NCBI GenBank assembly: GCA_035772785.1
Contig: JAOCPU010000085.1
Coordinates: forward strand, 1 to 64,000
Reading direction: 5' to 3'
DNA length: 64,000 nt
DNA from: Phlebiopsis flavidoalba
Lineage: Eukaryota > Basidiomycota > Agaricomycetes > Polyporales > Phanerochaetaceae
Below, piece after piece: positions 34,042 to 43,015 of this stretch; position 1 is the first letter of the stretch; the number at the start of each line of letters is the position of its first letter. The position numbers and the translations under genes are program-made. The notes beneath the pieces were generated by a model. The model saw nothing but the letters and a program-made list of their open reading frames with translations. It had not been told where the DNA came from and made no database searches.

Positions 34042-37000
34042 ATGCGATCCGATTCTTATCAAACGGAATGGACGAAAGTGCTGGGTAGACCCCTACGAAC
34101 TCATGCTTGTGGGCTCCTGAGGAAACACGCAAGTCACCACCACCATTCGAAGACGGAAACCCTCCCTGGTAGCCTGACCGAGCTCGTTTCATACAAGGAA
34201 CCTACGCGTAGAGCTGACAGAATATATTCGCGTCCTTCTCCAATGTTATGCGCTGGATGGTAACAAGCTCTCGGACCCGTCTAATGCTTTGTATGTGCTG
34301 CCTTTCCACTGTACCTCACAAGCACGTAACCATCTCTCTACCGGCGGCTTCTTTCACGCATTTCCCGGGAGGGAAAAAAGAAAAGCTGAAGAGAAGAAAG
34401 CTGTTTTTCATTTTCATTATATGGGTGTCGAGCTCCGAGAAGAGACGCAAATCGTTCAGGGTTGTACTTGAAGTGCTTGAAACGCGTCATTGATTATATA
34501 ACCGATTGCTCCTATGTCGAGATAAAGGCCTACGAGGGCAACGATTTGGCCCAGAATCCAAGACCGAACGATGCTGTGGGGGCAGGTGCCTGTCGTGGAG
34601 GCGCAGGCTACACGATAAGCTTAGATGTGGACTACGAGCCAGAGGAAGACGAGTCAGAGGAAGACGAGCCAGAGGAAGACGAGCCAGAGAAAGACGAGTC
34701 AGAGGAAGACGAGCCAGAGGAAGACGAGCCAGAGGAAGAGGCTTGCTTCATCTGACAAGGGCTCAAACTCAGTAGGCGATTCGGAAGGAGGACGTTGCTT
34801 CAACGACGAGCGTCGAGTTAGAGGAAGACACTGCTTCATTGGAGGGTCCCGAGTCAGGAAGCGCGGCCGGGGGACGGTACGGGCTTGTGCCATCATACAT
34901 GCACCAATTCTAACGTCAGATTTGTTACAGATGAGCTGCATGATATGGTGGAGATCAATGACGAAGCCTATTCGTCGCAAGTACGCCAGCAAAAGCCTGA
35001 GAGAAAAAGAGACAAGACGCGGGACCGGCGCAAGCACCTATCGCTCAGAAGCTGCACAATATCTCACCGACGAGATCTGAGTTAGTCGAGGTGGAGGAGG
35101 GCGGTATGATCTTGTGCTATAGTACTCGAATCGGCTCTGACGTAGCACACATTACAGATGACTCTGGAAATGGTTGAACTCAATGAAATCCTTGATTTAC
35201 TCAGAGAGCGCGAAGGAGAAGTCAAAGCCGCCGCGATGCAGTATTTGGACCTACTTTCGGAAAATAGTCAACCACTTCGCAGCCCACATAATCCACTGCA
35301 AACGCCCGAAACACCTAGAGCATCGGTTTAAGTCCGCTCTCCTACGTCAACGGTCCAAATTATATGGCCCTGAGAGGAGGCTGCATGGATTCCTTTGGCT
35401 CGATGGGGAGATTGCAGCCACCCTACGCCTCCAAGGATAAATGGATTCATGGGGTAGTCGTGCGGTGGATCAGTAGCCCGGATGGAGCAGAGGAACTATT
35501 GCATCTCTTCAGTCTCACAGCAGCCGGCTTACCGCGACTCTGCAGGGATCTACTACCCAACAGCCTAACGCCGAGGGTCGTCGCGGCAAGTCTTTTGGCG
35601 TCCTTGGACCCAGCCGAGCTTGCGAATGCAGAAAACATGCTGTCTGCACTCGAAGACCCGCGTCGCCACGCTGATCAAGCAGCGTACGCATGAGATGGGA
35701 CAGAGCATGGCCATGGTACGACAGGCTCTGACCCTCTGCAAAGAGACCGCCTCGGCCACTCGTCAACTTGCAATTATCAAGCAGGGGATAACGACTCGCG
35801 CGCATCGCGCGGCTGGACCCGCCGTTTCCGACACTCATGCACAATCATCTGGTGCAAACGTGCTCAGAACCCGGAGAAGATGGGACAAGACGGTCAACGC
35901 TCTGGGACATCGCGACGACTCAGTGTACGCTTCCGCGAGGAGGTGTCTATTCTCGGCGAGAACCACTCGAAGAACTCTGACGACACCATCATTACTTGCC
36001 CTGACGCTAGTGAAAACAATCCCCCGCTCCACGTCCGACTGTGCTGCTATGTGCTCGATAAACGCTCACAGGTGTATCGCGTCGAGGAGACGTACAACGT
36101 CTTGTTTCGTTGCACTGCGCACGTGCGCTCTCATCTCGTCGACGGCGGGTTCTTCCGTGCGTCTGCAGAGCGAAGCGAGCGGGGACCAGCGACGGAAGAC
36201 CGAGGCTTTGAATTGTCGCTATATGAGCGGCAAAGCGGAAAAGAGAGGCGCCTCATTCATTGCCAAGCTGCAAAGCGCGAAGCCCTTGGTGGATTACATC
36301 TGCGGGTGTGCTTATCTCGAGATAAAAGGCTGCGTAGACGAGGCACCCTGCCGGAAGGAAGAAACGAGCGTGGAAGACTCGAAAAGACGAGGTTGAAAGC
36401 GAAGAGATTTGTCCATACGATGAACCCTACGAGAACGAAGAGGCCCGTAATCGCAGCCACAAATTACATGTGCCCGCTCCTCTTCCCGATGGCCCGCTCC
36501 CTGCAGGCAGCGCCCTGATTACTCCCCCTAATTCCTCTCCTCCAGTCTCTTCCCCAATCAACATCGAGCTTTTTTGTTATCCTCCAAACGTTCATACACA
36601 TAATGGACACGTGATACGAGTCTTCGTACATCTTGGAGCTTCATTGTACTGTGCAAGAACGGGCGCACCTCGCTGCTGGGGGATGGTTCCATGCCTATAC
36701 GGTACGCCGTAATACAGTGACACAACTCATGGACTGTCATTACATGGGGGGAGAGACCTACCTCGGGGTGTGCCGTTTGAAGCACGGTTGATGAGCACAG
36801 TGCAGGTCGAGAAGTACATCCATGGATGCGATTTCTTCGAAATATTCGCATGCGCCCGGGAGGAACTTGTCCAGGACGCATCGGTGACAGCTGAAGAGTC
36901 TTGTAACAGCAGGAAGTCAGGTGCTCTGGAGGGACCTCGCGGCGGCATTGAATCCGTAGAAGACGACATAGTTACACCGATGGAGGACGCAACAAACCGA

Positions 37001-37850
37001 GAAGTCAAGCCAGTCGTTGGGGTGGCTAGCGGCGCAGGACATACTGGTGGTACGAGGACACACTACAACGCGTAAATATGCTCAAGGGTAGTTTTGATTC
37101 CAGATTCTCCGGCTGACATAGCCATTCAGTTAACTCACGTACTCAACGAATCAAAACGGCTAGAATCTATCGCAAAAGCTGCCGAAACACGATACCAAGA
37201 GCTTTTCACGAAAGTGTATTCGCAAGCCCCGCTACAACTTCAACTTGACAAAGCGAATGCACGTATCAAAGAACTTGACAGCGTGAGTCTACGACGCTAT
37301 GGTACACATAGCTTCCGTACTCATAGGGGGAAAAGGAGCTATCCATGACCCGCCGGCGTCGAGAAACAGCCACAAGATCTCTGAATGCCACAGACCAATA
37401 CGAGGAGGGTGAGCAAATGTCGATTAAAACGGTTTAGTAATAACAAAATTAAACATAACCACACAGATTGCCGTGAAAAGTGGCGGAGTGACCTGATGAG
37501 TTCCGGGTCGTCTATCGGGGGGCACCCCCTGCGCGATCCGCCAAAGCCCCCGCCCACGGATAGAGGACTTGGTTCATAAATGAAAAGGCCCTGTTTGATG
37601 GCCCTACAAAACCTGCCAGACCGACGCGAGCAAGCGCATATTGAATGGTTCCTCAACTTATAGACCAGAACAGACTTGTTAGACAACATCTTGGGAATGT
37701 TCTCGGCATCGCTTCGGGTGTAGACCAAGTTAACAATGAGCTCAGAAAATTCTTCCAGGGGGAAATTGAGTTCAACGAATTGTTGGACACCTCCGCGGCT
37801 ATCATGGTCAGTGACACGGGTTTAAATATTTTATCGACGATGACACGAGT
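34042..37850 (+). CDS. Tripartite repeat-domain protein, copy B (new family), frame-disrupted
   Basis: Same architecture as copy A. A possible start is MRSDSYQTEWTKV (34042). Domain 1 (34235-34545) has YVLPFHCTSQARNHLSTGGF, FHFHYMG and CSYVEIKAYEG. An acidic minisatellite-coded linker follows (34631-34740). A coiled coil comes next (ILDLLRER, EVKAAAMQYLDLLSEN, 35175-35275), then a helix RVATLIKQRTHEMGQSMAMV (35660). Domain 2 (36020-36340) has YNVLFRCTAHVRSHLVDGGF, ALNCRYMSG and CGCAYLEIKGCVDEAPC. Domain 3 (36553-36860) has IELFCYPPNV, MDCHYMGGE and VEKYIHGCDFFEIFA. A C-terminal coiled coil (LNESKRLESIAKAAETRYQE, 37145) and DQVNNELRKFFQGEIEFNEL (37725) follow. Predicted intracellular, with no membrane anchor. 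Function unknown; repeated beta-rich modules joined by coiled coils suggest a scaffold or binding protein (inference). Confidence 0.5.
34631..34740 (+). repeat. 15-bp minisatellite coding an acidic linker
   Basis: About seven tandem copies of GAGGAAGACGAGCCA (variants GAGTCA and GAGAAAGAC). In the protein frame it gives repeats of Glu-Glu-Asp-Glu-Pro/Ser. All three plus-strand frames stay open through the array. Unit A lacks the array at the matching place (about 28085-28130). Confidence 0.9.
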
Positions 37851-38462
37851 TTTGACAGCGGGTTCCACTTCCAAACGATTGGTTTCTTCCATGGGTTTGG
37901 GGGTAAAGACGACCTCCATCTCATTCCGGATACTGCTTGTATGATGTACCGCATAGCTTACACGCATCCGACCAAGCGAGGCAGCATATACAGCAGCGGA
38001 TGGGGGACATTTTCAAGAAGATGGAAAGTTGGGGACTCACGGGGGTGAGACTCTGATACCGGACGGGTGTGCTTGGGATGCTTTGGAACGTTTGAACATT
38101 CTAGTTACAGCTGACCATCGGGTCATCATATGAGAATTCTTTCAAAGTGCCATTTACCGGAGAGCTTTCGGGGTGACAATATTTACACTTTTTTATTTTT
38201 TATTTTTAGAGGGCTGCGAAGACGCTGATGATAGTCATGGTAAGACGAGGGACAAGGCTGCAAGACACACCCCAGAAAGCATATACACACAGAGGTGGCA
38301 TGGTCGTACGGACACGATAAGCGCACTTGACGGCGAGTACGGTGAGTGCGGCGAGAAGCGGCCGCGGGTGCAGTGTTGTGGCATCTGTAACATTGCGAAG
38401 TGTTTCGGAGGGAAAAACCTAAGCTTTTGCGGGGCTCAGAACTCCGTGTTATTTCTACGTTG

Positions 38463-38470
38463 TATATAAG
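38463..38470 (+). promoter_or_regulatory. TATA box of cerato-platanin copy B
   Basis: TATATAAG, 55-62 bp upstream of the ATG at 38525 and conserved in unit A (32009). The roughly 230 bp upstream are strongly conserved between the two units. Confidence 0.55.
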
Positions 38471-38524
38471 CTTCACACGAGTTCACGGACTCTAGGCTGA
38501 GTATTTTTATCGCACTTACCTACT

Positions 38525-39012
38525 ATGAAGCTTTTCGCAAGTGTCGTCCTCCTGGCCGTTTCCTCAGTCATTTCCGCATCGCCCAGCCCCGAGGCACCGT
38601 CTCGGTCACCTACGACCAGTTCTACGACAACGGCGCAGCCTCGCTTTCCGACGTTACTTGCTCTGACGGGCGCAACGGACTACTTACCAAAGGTCCTCCC
38701 TACCTCTCGCACCATGCACCTTCGTATTGACCGCGCACACAGGCTTCACGACCTTCGGCTCTCTTCCAACGCCATTCATCGGTGGCGCAGCTGTCGTCGC
38801 ACACTTCAACTCGCCCGCATGCGGCTCGTGCTGGGCGCTCACGCTCAACGGCACCACGGTGAGCGTCCTCGCGATTGACCACGCGGCGGAGGGCTTCAGT
38901 ATCGCTCAGGCCCGCGTATGATGCACTCGTGGGCGAAGGAAATCTAGGACTTGACCCGGTGATTGCGCTCGCGCAGCAGGTTGCTCCGTCTGTGTGCGGG
39001 CTGGATGACTGA
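38525..39012 (+). CDS. Cerato-platanin family secreted protein, copy B
   Basis: Small secreted cysteine-containing protein of the cerato-platanin family (double-psi beta-barrel). Such proteins lie in fungal cell walls, bind chitin oligomers, and in some plant-associated fungi act as elicitors. The start MKLFASVVLLAVSSVISA is a typical signal peptide. The mature part shows VTYDQFYDN, DVTCSDGRNG, an intron (about 38690-38750), then GGAAVVAHFNSPACGSCW, ALTLNGTTVSVLAIDHAA and the last Cys in VAPSVCGLDD before the TGA at 39012. The four family cysteines are all visible. The frame is broken by apparent single-base indels after the signal peptide, after GRNG and near GCCCGCGTATG. It faces the KRE9-like gene tail to tail, about 400 bp away. 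Confidence 0.8.
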
Positions 39013-39419
39013 GTGTGGACTGTCATCATGCGGGCGGGCGGAGTTGGGTTCAATAGGTCGGTAGAGTCGATACCTGATTAGGCTGGTGTGGAGGGCTCTT
39101 TCTTTACGATTATACTATCAAATATGAGTCCAATGATGTACTTTCGAGGATGTGGCTACTCACCGACCCGATGCGCCAGCGAGAAACGAGAAGCAAGTCC
39201 TTCTGAGCGTGTTCTGTTGACCGGCCAACAAAATGTCAGGCAGCTGACGGTCGGGTCCAATGCGTACCATATTTCCACGACAGCGTGACATTTTAAGGCA
39301 CCATGTGTCCTCACACCGGCAAAAATGGAAGAAATACGGCTAGAATTATGCAGACGGCTTGCAGTACAATAGATGGGAACAGCCAATAAGACGCAATGTA
39401 GGGTCCCGGTCCACGATGG

Positions 39420-40128
39420 CTAGTTGATGGAGAAGGGCGGGCTCTTGTTCCCGGAATCGCCCATGACTAGGGTACGTGGGTCAACGTGAGCTCTTGGGGA
39501 TTACCATTACAAAATGGGTGTAGATACTCACGAACGACGATATAGTCGTTTCGCGGGTCGACCGTGAGGCACCGTGATCTGCACGCTGCCCTGGTGTAGG
39601 TCGAAATCTTCAGCGAGCGGGTGTTCTGTCTCATTCGCGTCATCTGGTGGCCACATTGTAGCTGAGAGGAGCACATACCGATGTCCAAATTTTCGTCAGA
39701 GCCATCGTCTACGTGTCCGATAAAAATCTTCCCGTTTTGTGTTGGTAATTTGGTTAGGATGGTCGCTCGTGTCCCTGCGCAAATGAGTATTACAGAACGT
39801 GGCTTTCCAGGCCACTGACCAGGTAATTTTGACGGTTTCTCCTACTAGCCATACCGTTTGGGCATCGGGCGATGTGATCTTAGGGCTCCAGACGTCCCTA
39901 CGCGTTAGGTTTCGCATGTTACTGTTTCCTGAGGATACGCCGTCAAGTTGGTCCCCAGTGAGTTGATAGTTTGTGTTGCCATAGGCCACGTTGTAGTCGC
40001 CAGTAGATACAGGTTCAACTTCAGCGAAAGTTTTGTTGTTAAGTGCGCCAGTGGAGAGAGCGTTCGAGTGCAAACAGACATGTCGCCAAAGAAAGAGAGA
40101 GCAAAGCCAGGCAAGAGCGCGTAGTCAT
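39420..40128 (-). CDS. KRE9/KNH1-like (Ser/Thr-rich, GPI-anchor family) secreted protein, copy B
   Basis: Belongs to the fungal extracellular family with the Kre9/Knh1-like N-terminal (immunoglobulin-like) domain, linked to cell-wall beta-glucan. The start MTTRSCLALLSLSLATCLFA (40128) is a clean signal peptide. Next come NNKTFAEVEPVSTGDYNVAY (40050) and NYQLTGDQLDG, then the domain start RDVWSPKITSPDAQTVWLVG (39905) and VKITW. After a frame break come KIFIGHVDDGSDENLDI, an intron (donor GTATGTGC), DFDLHQGSVQIT (39600) and DPRNDYIVV, a second intron, then MGDSGNKSPPFSIN at the end. No C-terminal GPI signal is evident, since the end is at the domain border. Convergent with the cerato-platanin gene. 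Confidence 0.75.
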
Positions 40129-40129
40129 C

Positions 40130-40330
40130 GTGGCACCAGCGAGAGGGAGATGAGAGGTGTAGTCGTCAGGTAACCGCAGCGCAAGATAGAAAAGTAGGAA
40201 TGCAGGACGCTGCGAGGCTGGACAAGGTGGGTATCAATGTGGCTAACATTAGAGTCCGGAAAGGAGGACTCGTTTGAACGCGATTCACTGTCACGTGCGG
40301 CGCGATCTTATGTAAGCACTCGCTCAAATG
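40130..40330. promoter_or_regulatory. KRE9-like promoter, copy 2
   Basis: Upstream region of the KRE9-like gene of unit B. GCACCAGCGAGAG..GATGAGAGG, AATGCAGGACGCTGCG, AGAGTCCGGAAAGG and TCACTGTCACGTGCGG recur in the same order in the orphan copy at 42785-43010. Confidence 0.5.
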
Positions 40331-42769
40331 ATCCATCCGTCCAGCACAGGTCCAGCAAAAAAGTCTTACGCAGCTACAACATATGAATTTCTACCGACGA
40401 GGTGCCGGAAACGAACAGTGAATTCTAGGGGGTAACCCGCACCGTCGTTGACCACGGTATCGTGCCCTCCCCAGCTCGACGCTGTTTCGCCTAGGCTTCT
40501 GGTGCTGGCACGGGAACGGGTGTCTATGACCAAATTTTCACTCAAGTCCTCGCTGAGCTCCTCATAAGGCAATTCCCGGCGGAGCTCCCCGCTGAGAGCA
40601 TCGGAACACCAGCTCCCTGGAATGCGATCTCTGTGACCGAGGACGTCGACTCTTCGGCAGTTCTTTCCTTCCGAAGAAGCAGAGGCTCTGAGCGACGGAT
40701 GTCCATCATGAACTTAAACTGATCAGGATTGGTGATGGGCTAATAAAAATGAAGTCAAAGACCCAAATCATCAGTATTAGGACGCAAACTCACACAGTAT
40801 GAATCCAAAAGTGGGCCAGCAAAAATGAAAGCTCTGTCGGGAGCGGCCGTGATGCGAGAAGCCCGTCTGGAGGAAAGAAGCGGAAAAGCTCACATTGTCC
40901 GTGAGTAAGAATTAGCCCAGCTCCGCAATATGATCAATATCATAGCACTATTCGTTAACTTGATGAATGGTACTGCTCATTCGCTACCCCCTCAAGGGCT
41001 CAACTTAACCGGACAAAGAAAAGTGCGCCTAGAACCTGGTTTAACACTTCTTCAAGAATCAGCGGGGAAAAAATTGAGAGCTTACCGTCACGAAGTAGAC
41101 ATTGGCGCCAGGGAATCGCTTTCGTATTTGATTTGCATGTTAACATCTTCCTGCTGCCGAAGGTTTTTCCATGTCCATGTCGTCGATGATGATGATAGGG
41201 ACTTCTGCCGCACACTTACGGTAGCGCACGAGACATTATGGAAACTGTTCGCTTCGGTTATGTCGCTAGTAAAATATTTGTGTAATCAAAACAAGGGCGT
41301 ACAGCTGGATTCCATCAAATTAAACATCAGTAAAGGAGTTGCTAGCGACCTTAGAATACGATCACTCCACATCAATACAAGTGGCCCCAACAATGTTAGT
41401 CTCTACAGGACATACAGAGATTTTGGAGCTAATGAAACGGTAAAGCTACTCCGGCGTGTGCAGTAATGTACTGCGAACATTTTGTTAGCCAATTGTGTTG
41501 TTGGTACAAGCAGGCGAAGACCCACAAATTTATCACGACCGGGGGCCATACCCAGGGCTGATACGATTGAAGAACAGGACAGCATTACGATTCATTATGG
41601 CGTATATCCGCGCTGCGGAGAAAACTGGATAGAAAATCGACGGAGTTAGACCACTTAAGATCAAATCGACCTGCACCCAAAGAGCACTTACCCGCGGGTG
41701 AGAGCGTATATCCTATCAGAATAGGAACTAGCACCATTGCGACGCGGGTTTGACATCTGACAAGCCTCTGTCAGCATAGGGGCGCGCAGTATCCTAAGTG
41801 ACTCTAACCGCTAGGCTGAATTAGCCCTCTAAACGATGACAGCGGCTCAAAAACGGAATGGACTCACGTCTGGTGAGGGCTGAGGTAGTATAAGAAACAG
41901 GGCCTCAAGTAGCATCGTCCAGCGAATGATGACAAGAAGAACCATTGATACAAGTGTGAATTTCCGTCGCCAGACGACCTCGATCTCCTGCTCCAGAGTA
42001 ATGAGGTACTCGTAGATGACTACCGCTAGAATGTCATGTTAGAGAGCGTGATGAGCACCATCATGCATCCGATGCTCACTAGGGATTGCGACCAGGAGCC
42101 TTTCGGCGCTGACTCTGGGAGAAATGAGTGCCTGGAAGCGAACGGAGGCCTAAAATGAACATACAGCATGCTTACGGCCTCCATACTGGGGACACAAGTC
42201 CGTAGACTACGTAGGAGAATATCTACGGCGGCCGCCTACCAGACCTACGATCGAGTAGGGGAACGGTGGGCAGTGGCTGGAGTACGCGGACACACCGCCG
42301 TGTGCTTTACTTGGCACATATAAAGCTGGTTGCATGCGTGACGTTGGCGTTAATAGCGTATGCCGTAAGGGCGCATCGCGTTTCAATTACAGACTGGTTC
42401 CTCGGAAGCGCGGATTGCAACGAGATGCGCGCGGGAAGGAGATTCGCAGATGGATGTGGGCAGATGACTCCCGCGATGCTTGGAGCCAGCCGCATATAGG
42501 GACATGGGTACCCACGCAGATATGGCGGAGGCAAGCAGCTTGCGTACAATCTGCGCAGTGTTGTTCCAATGGCGCGGCGCGACGTTGTTCTTCGACTGAT
42601 ATATCAATCAAGAAAACTTGAAAAAGGTGAGATAGAACTTAAAAGATCAGACAGTTGATTGAACTTACGACCTAGACACCGTCGGAGAGGTACAGTATTA
42701 CATCCCGTGTCACATTTTGAGGCTGTAAACTTGGTTGCCACAATTGACCGATCCTTGCGGTGCGTCAGG
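40331..42769. repeat. Tandem duplication unit C (about 2.65 kb with its promoter piece)
   Basis: Direct repeat of unit D (43016-45360) at an offset of about 2656 bp: same DUF6533 exon, same flanking pieces (CCGCACCGTC, GATCAGGAT, GCGCGACGTTGT near each right end). Copies differ by many substitutions and small indels, more than the best-conserved parts of units A and B. Confidence 0.8.
40425..42184 (-). CDS. DUF6533 membrane protein, copy C
   Basis: Basidiomycete-specific multi-pass membrane protein with an N-terminal DUF6533 domain, function unknown. A probable start is Met-Glu-Ala at 42184. After an acceptor CATTCTAG, the hallmark exon (42028-41868) reads without a break: VIYEYLITLEQEIEVVWRRK, then FTLVSMVLLVIIRWTMLLEA and LFLILPQPSPD. 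Further membrane pieces are VAMVLVPILIGYTL (near 41725) and ALVLITQIF (near 41290). FMMDIRR (near 40700) and a polar tail with ENLVIDTRSRASTRSLGE and VVNDGAGY (40530-40430) form the cytosolic end. Exons between are only partly traceable. The paralogue is copy D. Confidence 0.6.
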
Positions 42770-43015
42770 CAAGATTGCGTAGTCATCGTGTCACCAGCGA
42801 GAGAGAGGTGAGAGGTCAAGTTCGTCAGGTAGCCACAGCGAAAGTGAGGAGAGTAGAAATGCAGGACGCTGCGGAGAATGTCAATGCGGCTGATATCAGA
42901 GTCCAGAGAGGGGAAGCTTCTGAACGCGGTTCACTGTCACTGTCACGTGCGAGGGGCGTGATCTTGCGTAAGTACTCGTTCAAATGGTCCAGCCATCCAG
43001 CATCTCCTTCCCATG
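42770..43015. repeat. Orphan copy of the KRE9-like promoter and first codons
   Basis: GCGTAGTCATCGTGTCACC (about 42777-42795) repeats the start region of the KRE9-like genes; the minus strand reads MTTQSCLT and then departs from the gene. The upstream part matches 40130-40330 through AATGCAGGACGCTGCGG, AGAGTCCAGAGAGGGGAAGC and CACGTGCGAGGGGCGTGATC. The gene body is absent. The next minus-strand gene is the DUF6533 protein of unit C, whose start lies about 600 bp further on. This marks a duplication breakpoint. Confidence 0.7.

Larger units (their letters stand above)
33920..40330. repeat. Tandem duplication unit B (about 6.4 kb)
   Basis: Second copy of the unit described at 27490-33890, directly adjoining it. 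It carries the better preserved cerato-platanin and KRE9-like genes and a 15-bp minisatellite that unit A lacks. The join between the units lies between the divergent KRE9-like gene of A and the tripartite gene of B. Confidence 0.85.

Noticed and set aside
34625..35080. Thr-Ser-Gln-Arg-Lys repeat protein of 151 codons
   Set aside because: This is the minisatellite read in a wrong frame; the acidic frame joins the domain-coding sequence on its left.
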